This document shows positions 46,968 through 57,221 of a DNA stretch of 64,000 nt, piece after piece; the first letter of the stretch is position 1, and every line of letters begins with the position of its first letter. The stretch spans positions 1 to 64,000 of the forward strand of contig JAAYPO010000037.1 of NCBI GenBank assembly GCA_012519745.1, written 5' to 3'. Made by a program: the position numbers and the translations under genes. The notes beneath the pieces are model-generated. The model made no database searches. It was not told the DNA's origin and saw nothing but the letters and a program-made list of their open reading frames with translations. Source of the stretch: Clostridiaceae bacterium. Its GTDB lineage: Bacteria > Bacillota > Clostridia > Acetivibrionales > DTU013.

Positions 46968-48455
46968 ATGATGAACAGGATAGGATTTGATAATGATCAG
47001 TACCTTCGTCTGCAGTCACAGAAAATTCTTGACCGTATAGCATATTTCGGCGGCAAGCTGTATCTGGAATTCGGCGGCAAGCTCTTTGACGATTATCATG
47101 CGTCAAGGGTGCTGCCCGGCTTCAAACCGGACAGCAAGGTAAAGATGCTGATGAAGCTCAGGGATCAGGCTGAGATCGTAATTACAATAAGCGCCGATGA
47201 TATAGAGAAAAACAAGCGGAGAGGGGATCTGGGGATCACATACGACCTGGATGTCCTTCGTCTGATAGATGCCTTCCGTGAGATAGGGCTCTATGTGGGA
47301 AGTGTTGTAATAACACATTACAGATCCCAGTTTGCTGCGGACCAGTTCCAAAAAAGGCTCATGAACCTTGGTATCAAAGTGTACAGGCATTACCCCATAC
47401 CCGACTATCCGGCCAATATCCCGTTGATAGTAAGTGATGACGGATATGGCAAAAATGATTACATAGAAACATCAAGATCACTTATAATCATAACTGCTCC
47501 GGGACCCGGAAGCGGAAAGATGGCAACATGCCTATCGCAGATATATCATGATCATAAACGCGGCATACGGGCGGGATACGCAAAATTTGAGACCTTCCCC
47601 GTATGGAACCTTCCGCTGAAGCATCCGGTGAATCTGGCATATGAAGCTGCCACCACCGATCTCAACGATGTCAATATGATCGATCCGTTCCACCTGGAAG
47701 CATATGGGATAACATCAGTGAACTACAACAGGGATATTGAGATTTTCCCTGTCCTAAATGCGATTTTCGAGAGAATAGAAGGAAAATCGCCCTACAAAAG
47801 TCCAACAGATATGGGAGTCAACATGGCCGGATTATGTATTACAGATGATGATGAAGTATGCAAAGCCTCCGAGCAGGAGGTCATCCGCAGATATTACAAT
47901 ACAAGGTGCGCACAGCGCCAGGGTATGGCCGACAAGGCTGAAGTATACAGACTGGAGCTGCTGATGAAGCAGCTTGGCATATCTCCCGCGGACCGACCTG
48001 TGGTCGAGGCGGCAATCAACCGTGCAGAATCGACAGGCGGACCTGCTGTCGCGCTGCAGTTGAGCGACGGCCGTATTGTGACAGGAAAGACCACACCTTT
48101 GCTTGGTGCATCAGCTGCACTGCTGCTGAATTCATTAAAGGAGCTTGGAGGCATCCATCATGATATGCACTTGATATCTCCGATCATAATAGAGCCAATA
48201 CAGGCTCTGAAGGTCAATCATATGGGCAACCACAACCCACGTCTCCATACGGATGAAATACTTATAGCCCTATCCATATGCGCGGCGACAAATCCGACAG
48301 CAGCCCTTGCGATGGAGCAGCTGCCAAAGCTTCGGGGGTGTGAAGCCCATTCGTCTGTGATATTGTCCCGGGTCGACGAAAATGTGTTCCACAAGCTGGG
48401 AGTCAATGTGACCTGCGAACCTCAATACCAGACTAAAAAGCTTTACCATAAGTGA
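46968..48455 (+). CDS. DUF1846-family protein
   Basis: ~495 aa; RIGFDNDQYLRLQSQKILDRIAYFGGKLYLEFGGKLFDDYHASRVLPGF... N-terminus is characteristic. Confidence 0.92.
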   Translation: MMNRIGFDNDQYLRLQSQKILDRIAYFGGKLYLEFGGKLFDDYHASRVLPGFKPDSKVKMLMKLRDQAEIVITISADDIEKNKRRGDLGITYDLDVLRLIDAFREIGLYVGSVVITHYRSQFAADQFQKRLMNLGIKVYRHYPIPDYPANIPLIVSDDGYGKNDYIETSRSLIIITAPGPGSGKMATCLSQIYHDHKRGIRAGYAKFETFPVWNLPLKHPVNLAYEAATTDLNDVNMIDPFHLEAYGITSVNYNRDIEIFPVLNAIFERIEGKSPYKSPTDMGVNMAGLCITDDDEVCKASEQEVIRRYYNTRCAQRQGMADKAEVYRLELLMKQLGISPADRPVVEAAINRAESTGGPAVALQLSDGRIVTGKTTPLLGASAALLLNSLKELGGIHHDMHLISPIIIEPIQALKVNHMGNHNPRLHTDEILIALSICAATNPTAALAMEQLPKLRGCEAHSSVILSRVDENVFHKLGVNVTCEPQYQTKKLYHK

Positions 48456-48559
48456 TTCTATAATGTGGGGATGATGGGCCCCCGCCACGCTGCTTTATGT
48501 ATTTTCAGCCGTCAGGCTTAAAAACGCTTGGCGGCGGGTAATGATTCGTCAAAAGTAAC

Positions 48560-48594
48560 GTTGCGGGCATATCTCCTGCACGATTATCATCTGA
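48560..48594. repeat. Direct repeat, downstream copy flanking the DUF1846 gene (GTTGCGGGCATATCTCCTGCACGATTATCATCTG)
   Basis: Close match to 46909-46944. Confidence 0.6.
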
Positions 48595-48950
48595 TTAAAA
48601 AAAGCTGGATGGACAAAAAAACAATTGTTGTGGCAGAAATTTGAACGAAACTGAATTACAAGGTACTTTTTGGCTACATAAAATCTCAATCAAATGCATT
48701 ATCCGGCTCGATACAGATAAAGTGAGACAAGTTAGCCTGCAAGAGTTGATTTTTTGTACACCTAGGTCTCTATTTCTCTGGGAAATATGAGAACAGGAGT
48801 CTGTTGGGCACCAACCCAATTTATACCGAAGCCCTGTGCTATAAAGCAGCAGATAGCGGATGTGCAGTTTTGCTATGCCTTGTTGATGTTTTTTTGGAAA
48901 TCCGATAGTATAATATATAGGTAATGTAGAATGAGAAGGCTGGTTTTCAT

Positions 48951-49541
48951 ATGTCGTTAGATAAATACAAAATCAAGATTAAAAAAGGTTCTGAGAAGAT
49001 ATGCGGCGACGCTCCACAGTATTCGATCACATATAAAAGCAACCTGAAAAATGCCAGCAGCATAAGTCATGAAATACTATCGGCTTTTATTGGCAGCAAT
49101 GATGTGATAATTGAAATCAATTCTGACATGAACGGACCAGAGCAAAACCAAAATGACCCGGTGGCTGCATTTTTGGATAAAACCGGTACATTTGATCTGG
49201 CTTACAGGAAGAAAAAAGTTTTGTCTGAAAAGGGCAAAACTGTGCTGGGTTTTGCTATAGGCTCAAAAAAACAGGCGTGCGAAGCATTGATATATGTACC
49301 CAACAGTGTATGGCACCACCCTGATATGAAGAAATGCCTTCCCCTATACGGTGCCAAATATTACCTGACTGATGAGATCACTGATGCTCCGGCGAAGCTG
49401 AATGAGATCGCAGGGATGAGTGAAGAAGACAGGGTAGAAGCTTTCGGGATAATGATCTTTGATCTGGCGATATACGGTCAGATGGGTGTATTGACAAAAG
49501 CTCTGTCCATGGATGAAATAAAAGAAATGCTGGGATCATAG
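48951..49541 (+). CDS. Hypothetical protein, 196 aa
   Basis: Isolated ORF with upstream AGAAGG; no family recognised. Confidence 0.65.
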   Translation: MSLDKYKIKIKKGSEKICGDAPQYSITYKSNLKNASSISHEILSAFIGSNDVIIEINSDMNGPEQNQNDPVAAFLDKTGTFDLAYRKKKVLSEKGKTVLGFAIGSKKQACEALIYVPNSVWHHPDMKKCLPLYGAKYYLTDEITDAPAKLNEIAGMSEEDRVEAFGIMIFDLAIYGQMGVLTKALSMDEIKEMLGS

Positions 49542-49602
49542 GCGGTCACGATCCACAGCATTCCAGTGATGTTAATTTCAAGTCCGATTTCTTCTATAAA
49601 AT

Positions 49603-51345
49603 CTATCTGCCGAATAATTTTTCTGATATACGGCGCAGCAAGCCTTTCTTTTCAGAGGTCTTTTGCTGATCAGCTCCGGCAGGTCTTTGTGTTATGTCGG
49701 GACTGCTGGTCTTTTTATTGTCTGCCGCAGAATACGGTTTTTTGTTATCTGCCGCTGAGTAAGGCCTGTTTGAGCGGCCTGGCTGTCTTTGTGCATTGTT
49801 GTCCCTCTGACGGGCAGGGGCATTGGCAGCTCTGTTTTGGCCCGACGGCCTTCCTCCGGTCTTCGCACTTTGCTGCTGACGGTTTCTGGTATCTTTCTGC
49901 ATGTTCCCTTGTTTTCTGACGGGATCAGTCGATACTTTTCGCACCTGATCATCTGTACGCTCAGACCTGGCGGGACGAGTATCCTTTGTTTCTGCCGGTC
50001 TATTCCTGTATGGCGGCCTGCTGTCGCGTTCGGCGCCCCTGCGGTCACTTCCGCTGCCCTGGCCCCGGGGGCCGCTGCGGTTACGATCACGGCTGCGGCT
50101 ATTGCTGCTGCCTTTCGGCCGCCTAGGTGCCCGTGATTCATCAGTTGTCTTGGCCGCATTTTTCTTCTTCCATTCATCTATTTCTGCTTTGTGTTCTGCC
50201 AGGGACTCGTCTGTGGGCAGCTCGGATTCTTCTATCATTACTCCGATGTGCTCTTCTATGTCATAAAGACTCATTATATCATCAACGCTGACGATGGATA
50301 TCGCACGGCCTTCATGGCCTGCTCTGCCGGTCCGGCCTATCCTGTGCACGTAACTGTCTCTCTCTACCGGCACATCATAGTTGATGACCAGCGATAATTC
50401 CTCGATATGGATACCGCGTGCTGCTACATCAGTTGCCACCAGCAGACGGAATTCACCCTGCTTGAACTGCTGTATGGTCTTGATCCGTTTTGCCTGCGGT
50501 ATATCGCCGTGCAGAGCCTGACATGCGTAGCCCTTCCTGTTCAAAAAGCTGCGCACCTGGTCCACTGCTATCCTGGTGTTGCAGAATATCATACAGCTTT
50601 CCGGCCTTTCAGCCATAAGCACACGATTGAGCTGGGTGCGCTTCTCGTTTCTCTCGACACGATAATACAACTGGCGGATCGTATCGACGGTTTTTGTTTC
50701 CGACTCTATTTCAATGGTTTCAGGCTCTTTCATGTATCGGGTGCAGATCCTTTTGATCTCATCGGGTATAGTGGCCGAGAAAAGAAGCGTGATCCTGTCC
50801 CGAGGCACCGTGCGGATGATTTTCTCCACCTGATCGATAAAGCCCATGTCAAGCATCCTGTCCGCCTCATCAAGGACCAGGAAGCGTATATGCTTTGTCT
50901 TGAGGTTTCCGTGCTGTATATGATCATATACTCTGCCGGGGGTCCCCGTAACGATGGTCACGCCCCTGTTTAGCGCCTGTATCTCTGCATTCATGCTATG
51001 CTGGCCGTATACAGCGGTTGTCTTGTGGGAGAGATGCTTTGCCATCTGGCGGATATCGCTGTCCACCTGGACGGCAAGCTCACGGGTGGGCGTCAGGATG
51101 AGGCCCTGGGGCCCCTCAGTCTCCGGATCGGTGAGCTGGAGCATGGAAACGCCGAATACTGCCGTTTTGCCGCTGCCGGTCTTGGACATCACTATCATAT
51201 CTTTTTTATCCAGAATATGAGGGATCGCTTTGCTTTGGACTTCTGTGGGTATTTCAAAACCCATATCGCCAAGGGCCTTCAATATGGGAGGTGCTATCCC
51301 GAGTTCATTAAATGTACTGCTTTTGTCAAATGTGTTTTCCATCAA
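49603..51345 (-). CDS. DEAD-box ATP-dependent RNA helicase with basic disordered C-terminal tail
   Basis: MSKTGSGKTAVF, VLDEADRMLD, SATIP, HRIGRTGRAGHEGRA; Arg/Ser/Gly-rich tail with PYSAADNKKPYSAADNKK duplication. Confidence 0.96.
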   Translation of the reverse strand: MMENTFDKSSTFNELGIAPPILKALGDMGFEIPTEVQSKAIPHILDKKDMIVMSKTGSGKTAVFGVSMLQLTDPETEGPQGLILTPTRELAVQVDSDIRQMAKHLSHKTTAVYGQHSMNAEIQALNRGVTIVTGTPGRVYDHIQHGNLKTKHIRFLVLDEADRMLDMGFIDQVEKIIRTVPRDRITLLFSATIPDEIKRICTRYMKEPETIEIESETKTVDTIRQLYYRVERNEKRTQLNRVLMAERPESCMIFCNTRIAVDQVRSFLNRKGYACQALHGDIPQAKRIKTIQQFKQGEFRLLVATDVAARGIHIEELSLVINYDVPVERDSYVHRIGRTGRAGHEGRAISIVSVDDIMSLYDIEEHIGVMIEESELPTDESLAEHKAEIDEWKKKNAAKTTDESRAPRRPKGSSNSRSRDRNRSGPRGQGSGSDRRGAERDSRPPYRNRPAETKDTRPARSERTDDQVRKVSTDPVRKQGNMQKDTRNRQQQSAKTGGRPSGQNRAANAPARQRDNNAQRQPGRSNRPYSAADNKKPYSAADNKKTSSPDITQRPAGADQQKTSEKKGLLRRISEKLFGR

Positions 51346-51408
51346 TATCTTCTTTCATTATCGAATTTTTTTCATTATAGCACTATTTCATAATTTTTTC
51401 TACTTGAC

Positions 51409-52371
51409 TTATATGGGGAACAACAGCCGTGCCGCATAGATGGCTCCAGAGAGCGTGATGGTGCATAGCAGTGTGGAGAGCAATACGACCTGTGAAGCAA
51501 AATCTGCATGGTTGTCGAACTCGACTGCAATAAGCGCTGTGTTGACGGCGGTAGGGACCCCTGAGGAAATCAGGACGACCTGGGCGACGAGCCCCTCCAG
51601 CGACAGGAGTTTTATCAGTGCCAGAGCTGCTAAAGGACCGCCGACAAGCCGGAACAGCACTGACAGCAAAACGCCGTGCTTGAGCGAGTTGAATCTGGTC
51701 CGTGAGATCTGTACTCCCAGGGTCAGCAGCGCCACTGCCACCAGTGCGTTTCTAAGGTATTCCAGCGCCGGCCAGAAGGGAAGTGTTGTCAAATCAAAGG
51801 GGACAAGCTTCAGCAAAAAGGCTGAGGGAACAGTATAGATTGTGGGCACCTGGAGTATTTTGCCAATGGTTTCCTTGACACTCAATTTGGCCCGCCCTGC
51901 ATTGAAAAATCCAAGGGAGTTGATGGATATGTTCTGCACCACCAGCATCATTATTTGTGCAGTCAATGCCAGGTCAAGGTAGGGCGTCCTGCCGTCAACT
52001 ATGAAGGGTGGGCTGCTGAACACCAGCGTTATCAAAGGGATGCCGATATTTCCGCTGTTATAGAATGAGACCGAATTGATGAATGCGTATTTTTTTGCCC
52101 TGTCATATTTAAGGATCCTTGAGAGAATGCTTGAAATCGTGAAATTGATCACAAGAAGAATGACGCCAAGCAAAAGGACCTTAAACAGCTCCAGTGGTAT
52201 TGTGGAGGTATACAGATATACAAAAGTGAATATTGGCACCATTGTGTATAGATTGATCTTTGTCAGTGTGTTTATGTCAATGGGGAATTTCCTTGCAATG
52301 ACGAAGCCGACACCGACCAGAATGAATATTGGCAGAATATTATAGGTAAAAATATAGAGCATTATTGGCAT
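51409..52371 (-). CDS. AEC (auxin efflux carrier) family transporter
   Basis: 10 TM, membrane transport protein signature (INSVSFYNSGNIGIPLI). Confidence 0.9.
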   Translation of the reverse strand: MPIMLYIFTYNILPIFILVGVGFVIARKFPIDINTLTKINLYTMVPIFTFVYLYTSTIPLELFKVLLLGVILLVINFTISSILSRILKYDRAKKYAFINSVSFYNSGNIGIPLITLVFSSPPFIVDGRTPYLDLALTAQIMMLVVQNISINSLGFFNAGRAKLSVKETIGKILQVPTIYTVPSAFLLKLVPFDLTTLPFWPALEYLRNALVAVALLTLGVQISRTRFNSLKHGVLLSVLFRLVGGPLAALALIKLLSLEGLVAQVVLISSGVPTAVNTALIAVEFDNHADFASQVVLLSTLLCTITLSGAIYAARLLFPI

Positions 52372-52587
52372 AAAAGTATATTATCCTTTACCGGTCCAGT
52401 TATTCAGGTATATTATTTTTATACTATAGCATATCGACGGCGCATTACAAGTCTTCAACCGTATAATCGACACAAGAAAATCATTTGCAGCTTATTTCTG
52501 ATTTATTCTACCCAAGGGATGGTAAAAATGATATAGAAAATACTAAAATACTCATCTGACAGATGATTATTTTTATGAGGTGATCGT

Positions 52588-52815
52588 ATGGCCAGGAGCA
52601 TAGATATGTCGAAAACCGTATATGAGCTGAGCAGGGACAATGAGGAAATAGTAGAAATCATGAAAGAGCTTGGGTTTGAAAGCATTGCAACGCCGGGGAT
52701 GCTCAATACGGCAGGAAGATTCATGACTATTCCAAAGGGTGCAGCTATGAAAAAGATACCCATGGATAAGATAAAGGAGAAATTCATCAGCAAGGGCTAC
52801 GAGATCATAGAATAG
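52588..52815 (+). CDS. DUF1858-like small protein
   Basis: 75 aa; IDMSKTVYELSRDNEEIVEIMKELGFESIATPGMLNTAGRFMTIPKGAAMKKI. Confidence 0.75.
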   Translation: MARSIDMSKTVYELSRDNEEIVEIMKELGFESIATPGMLNTAGRFMTIPKGAAMKKIPMDKIKEKFISKGYEIIE

Positions 52816-53018
52816 CTTGTGAACGCAAAGTAGTCTGTAGATAATGACCAAATCGACTTGATGATGAGGAGCACAGGAGCATAAGAGAATGCTCGCTCAC
52901 AGGAGCTTTGAGACAATGGAGGTTTACGGATCTGCTGTGCCCAAAGCAATATTATTGCATATGGACTGATTTCTATAGTACAATTGTATCAACCAATACA
53001 ATAGACGAAAGGTACCCC

Positions 53019-55124
53019 ATGGAAAAAAGAGATATTCCGATCAAAACACTTGGCGAAGACCAATTCAAGCTGTCTCCTTATGTATCCGGACTATGCGAAT
53101 TTATCAGACAAAGTGACAAGCCTGTCACCATATCGATCCAGGGTGAATGGGGCAGCGGCAAAACATCCTTCATGAATATGATGGAGGATGAGCTGTGCGA
53201 CGGTGCCGGCGAATACAGCAGCATATGGATAGACACATGGGATTTTTTTCTTGAGGACAGCCATGATGTTGTGGTAAGCAAGCTGGTTGCCATGATCATA
53301 AGCGAGATCGAAGCCAAATTCGATAACATCAGATGCAGCAAGACAAGAGAAGAATTGATCAGCGACTTCAAAAATTTCACAAGGAAGTTTTCAAAGGCTG
53401 TCCTCAGCATCACGGGGCTGGGTTCCCAATCAGGTGAGGAGCTTATAGACGACTTGTTTGGCGATGATATTTCGTTGAATATCAGAGACATAAGAGGCAA
53501 GTTTGAAAGATTCATAAGCAGGATCGCAGAAGAGTCGGGCAGTGCCGGCACAGCCTTTATCATTTTTGTTGACGACCTGGACAGGATACACCCCAGACTG
53601 GCGGTAACCATACTCGAAGCACTGAAAGTGTTATTTGACATAAAGCATTGCATTTTTGTGATAGCAATCGATTACGAGGTCGTTGCCAGCGGTGTCGAAC
53701 AAAAATACGGTACTGTGAGGGGCACAAGCAGGGATATATGCCGGGCTTACTTTGACAAGCTCATCCAGCTTCCGTTTGTCATGCCGACTACCAAGTTTGA
53801 CATAACAGATATGGTCATGCAGAGGCTGAGGGAAATGCGGTTCATGACCACCGAGCATGATTACCGCGTACATAGCAGAGATATACTCAACATAATAAGG
53901 CTGACCACGAATAATAATCCACGAGTCATAAAAAGGCTTCTGAATATGCTGCATTTGACAGTAATCATGGACAGGGAACGCATCGACAACAGCTCTGCAT
54001 ATTACCAGCTGCTGGAGCTGCTGCTTGTAGCGATGCAGCTTGCGTATCCCACTGTCTACCAGTTGATGCAGTCCAATGAGGATTTTACCTCATGGAAAAA
54101 GAATATACTTGTCAATGTGGATGACAAAAATATAAGCCAGTACATTTTGGAAGGTTTGGATATCGACTGTGAGTGGAAGGAGGTCGTTTACCTGCTGACA
54201 GTCAACGATCCCCTCTTAAAAATGAATTATAACAAAATACAGCAGCTCCTTGAGATTTTCCAAAAGCTGATGAAGAACTGTGAAGGATCTATAGCGTATC
54301 TGAGCAGTATTTTTGGTGTCATAAGCATGACTGATGTCAGCTCAGGAAGCATGCTGCCGTTCCTGTACAACGGTCAGGATTATGACAGGTCATCGCAAAC
54401 ACAGTTCAGGCAGGGGAACAGACTCATTGAGGGGATAGAGCCGGGCAGATATGCCACGGTCCTTGATGTAGGCTGTGGTAATGGAAAGACCACTTTTGAA
54501 CTGCTTAAAAGGGATCCGTCAATGCAGATAGAGGCCTTTGATATTTCCGGGACGCAGATAGAGGTGGCCCGCAGGAGCTGTGAAGAAAAAGGATTATCAG
54601 GAAAAATAAGATTTTATGTTATGGATGCACTGGAGCTGAAGGATACGGAAAAATACGACCTTGTATTCAGCAATGCCACACTCCATTGGATAACCAACAG
54701 CAGAAAAATGTATACTCTTTTGTACAATGCATTGAAATATGGAGGCAGACTGGCAGTGCACCAGGGAGGAAACGGATCTTACAGCGGATTGCATGCGGTG
54801 GTCCGGCAGGCATATACCAATCTGGGATATGAAAAGTATTTCAGGGACTGGACATTCCCCGTTTTCTATCCTACAAGAGGAGAAATGGAAGATCTCCTCA
54901 AAGATATCGGTTACAAAAACATAAGCGTTACCAGTGTCAGAACAGATGGCAGAGAGCTTGATCATCTGATAGAGAATTTTGAAAAGGCTAGTCTGATATT
55001 CTACAGGCCCATGCTTAAATGCGATGAGGAATATAAATCACTTGTAGATGAATACTACAGGCTTTGTTCAGCACAGCCGCCTGATACTTCTTCCCACAGG
55101 CTTTACATATTTGCTGATAAATGA
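53019..55124 (+). CDS. KAP-family P-loop NTPase fused to a C-terminal class I SAM-dependent methyltransferase
   Basis: Walker A ISIQGEWGSGKTSF (~53142), Walker B FIIFVDDLDR, KAP-like NNPRVIKRLLN; then ATVLDVGCGNGKTTFELL (MTase motif I, ~54460), DLVFSNATLHWI (motif IV region). ATG at 53019 preferred over the TTG at 52908. Confidence 0.85.
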   Translation: MEKRDIPIKTLGEDQFKLSPYVSGLCEFIRQSDKPVTISIQGEWGSGKTSFMNMMEDELCDGAGEYSSIWIDTWDFFLEDSHDVVVSKLVAMIISEIEAKFDNIRCSKTREELISDFKNFTRKFSKAVLSITGLGSQSGEELIDDLFGDDISLNIRDIRGKFERFISRIAEESGSAGTAFIIFVDDLDRIHPRLAVTILEALKVLFDIKHCIFVIAIDYEVVASGVEQKYGTVRGTSRDICRAYFDKLIQLPFVMPTTKFDITDMVMQRLREMRFMTTEHDYRVHSRDILNIIRLTTNNNPRVIKRLLNMLHLTVIMDRERIDNSSAYYQLLELLLVAMQLAYPTVYQLMQSNEDFTSWKKNILVNVDDKNISQYILEGLDIDCEWKEVVYLLTVNDPLLKMNYNKIQQLLEIFQKLMKNCEGSIAYLSSIFGVISMTDVSSGSMLPFLYNGQDYDRSSQTQFRQGNRLIEGIEPGRYATVLDVGCGNGKTTFELLKRDPSMQIEAFDISGTQIEVARRSCEEKGLSGKIRFYVMDALELKDTEKYDLVFSNATLHWITNSRKMYTLLYNALKYGGRLAVHQGGNGSYSGLHAVVRQAYTNLGYEKYFRDWTFPVFYPTRGEMEDLLKDIGYKNISVTSVRTDGRELDHLIENFEKASLIFYRPMLKCDEEYKSLVDEYYRLCSAQPPDTSSHRLYIFADK

Positions 55125-55164
55125 TGGCAGTACAAAAATATGTGTGAACATGAGAGGAATGGCA

Positions 55165-55728
55165 ATGATAGATATCCTAGAAATAAAATATGCGGCAGAA
55201 GGCTTAACCAAAGGTGAATTAGATGATATATGGGATATTATGTGCGACTGCAATAGAGAGTTTGTACCGCCTTTATCCAGCAGAAACAGTCCGACCCAGT
55301 CAAATTTGCTCACAGGCCGGGACGATACACAAACCGATGTGGACGACAAACCCTATGTGTACTTTGAGGAAATCAGAAAGCAGCATTTCATCCTTGCAGA
55401 GATAGAGGGGAAGGTCATAGGATTCCTTACCTTTAAGACGGATCACATGTGTGATGCTTTACAGGATTTTGGGGTATCGAATTACATCACTACCGTTTGT
55501 ATTGACAAGAAGTACAGAAAGCAGGGCATCCTATCGCGTTTGTATGAGCATATGGAAAATAAATTGCCCGACAGTATTCACTGCAGCAAGGTTTCAACGA
55601 GAACCTGGTCACAGAATGATGCACATGCAGGCTTCTTATTAAAAAGAGGATACACTCTGCTCAAAACACTTCCTGATGACAGAGGCCCGGGTATCGATAC
55701 CCTTTATTTTGGAGCAAAACTGAAGTGA
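55165..55728 (+). CDS. GNAT-family N-acetyltransferase
   Basis: ITTVCIDKKYRKQGILSRLYEHMENKL (acetyl-CoA binding motif A). The ORF track extends to 55048, overlapping the upstream gene; exact start uncertain. Confidence 0.85.
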   Translation: MIDILEIKYAAEGLTKGELDDIWDIMCDCNREFVPPLSSRNSPTQSNLLTGRDDTQTDVDDKPYVYFEEIRKQHFILAEIEGKVIGFLTFKTDHMCDALQDFGVSNYITTVCIDKKYRKQGILSRLYEHMENKLPDSIHCSKVSTRTWSQNDAHAGFLLKRGYTLLKTLPDDRGPGIDTLYFGAKLK

Positions 55729-55767
55729 CAGTACCTTTTGTTCTGCTTTGGGCAAATAACCTCCCGT

Positions 55768-57147
55768 TTATTTTTCCAGCCTGATGTCGCCTCGTTCTTC
55801 GAGGTCTGCGAGTATCCGGGCATACATTTTGCTGTCTATCTTGTATTTATATCTGTATATGAGGTAGCCGGCAAGGATGCAGAGCAGTGGGAGTAAGAGC
55901 ATTGCGGCTTTGAGTATGACAAGGCCCTCCTCAGTCATGTCGGAGGCTGAGGCCGCTCTGCTGATACCGGATATAATGACCGTAGCGCCTACGACCCCGC
56001 TGGCAATCGCATTGCCGATCTTGTTAATGAAAGGCTGCAGCGAAAGCGTTACACTGTCGTTGCGTTTGCCTAGCTTCCATTGGCCGTACTCTATAGTATC
56101 TGAGAGGAACATCAGCATAAGAAGCTGTATGAAAGCCTGCCCGAGGAATATCAGCACTCCTGCGGTACCGATGTACAGCATGTTCATCGGGGAATAGAAG
56201 AAGATCGCATAGCCGAGGACTACAAGTACTGTCGATCCTGCATATAACGTCTTTCTGCTGAATCTCTTGCTGAACAGTGGAAAGACTACAAGGGCAAGGA
56301 TCTGAGAAACACCCAGCACCAGTGCGAAAATCGAGTACATGTTTTCATCGCCATAGGCGTATTTGAAAAAATACAACCCGAAGCTGGTGGTTATAGAGTA
56401 GCCTATCATGAATAATGCCATTGAAATAGCTGTGAAAAGCAGCTGGTCATTTTTGAAAATAGCCTGGACCATCCCTTTAAGAGTCGTCTGCTCTTCCTTT
56501 TTAAAGACCCCTTTGAATTCCTTAACGCCAAAAATCGTGATGCATTGGCCGCCGATCATTATCAGCGATATGATGACCGCAAATACAAAGTAGGCCTCTT
56601 TCATACTTCCCAGATAGCTGCCCAGTGCGTTTGTGATGGGCACGATCCCCACGACTACTGCAAAAAGACCGATATTTGCGCATATTCGTGCAAAGGCTCC
56701 GATCTTCTCCCGCTCCTTCTGATCCATACTCAAAGAGGGAAGCATTGACCAGTACGCTATGTCATTTGCGGTGAAGCTTATGTCAAAAAGCAGATAGAGC
56801 ACTGCAAACATTACAAGATAAGCTGTGCCATCAAGTCCGAGATCGGTATACAGCAATACTGTGAAAACTCCTGTGAAAAGCGCTCCTACTGCTATCCAGG
56901 GCTTGAATTTGCCATATTTGCTGTTGGTGTTGTCAACAAACACGCCCATTATCGGATCGTTGACAGCGTCGAAAATACGGGCGGCCAGCAGTATGCCTGT
57001 AAGCCACCACAGCATATTGTCGGGCAATTGGAGTATATCCGTGAGGTAGAACATCAGGTACATGCTTACCAGAGAAAAGAGCATATCCCTTCCGATGGTG
57101 CCGAGTCCAAAGGTGTAGCGGTTGTTGTGGGATGCTGTTGTTTTCAT
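55768..57147 (-). CDS. GPH-family (MelB-like) sugar:cation symporter, MFS
   Basis: FGLGTIGRDMLFSLVSMYLMFYLTDIL; ARIFDAVNDPIMGVFVDNTNSKYGKFKPWI. Confidence 0.93.
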   Translation of the reverse strand: MKTTASHNNRYTFGLGTIGRDMLFSLVSMYLMFYLTDILQLPDNMLWWLTGILLAARIFDAVNDPIMGVFVDNTNSKYGKFKPWIAVGALFTGVFTVLLYTDLGLDGTAYLVMFAVLYLLFDISFTANDIAYWSMLPSLSMDQKEREKIGAFARICANIGLFAVVVGIVPITNALGSYLGSMKEAYFVFAVIISLIMIGGQCITIFGVKEFKGVFKKEEQTTLKGMVQAIFKNDQLLFTAISMALFMIGYSITTSFGLYFFKYAYGDENMYSIFALVLGVSQILALVVFPLFSKRFSRKTLYAGSTVLVVLGYAIFFYSPMNMLYIGTAGVLIFLGQAFIQLLMLMFLSDTIEYGQWKLGKRNDSVTLSLQPFINKIGNAIASGVVGATVIISGISRAASASDMTEEGLVILKAAMLLLPLLCILAGYLIYRYKYKIDSKMYARILADLEERGDIRLEK

Positions 57148-57221
57148 AGGACGGCCTCCGTTTCATTTTGTCGTGATAAGTCTTGCTGCTTTGCGGTCAC
57201 AATTTTATTATATCGCATTAC

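Noticed and set aside
49709-49755. PYSAADNKK tandem repeat in the helicase tail as a novel motif
   Set aside because: Short duplications in disordered basic tails of DEAD-box helicases are common; not informative alone.
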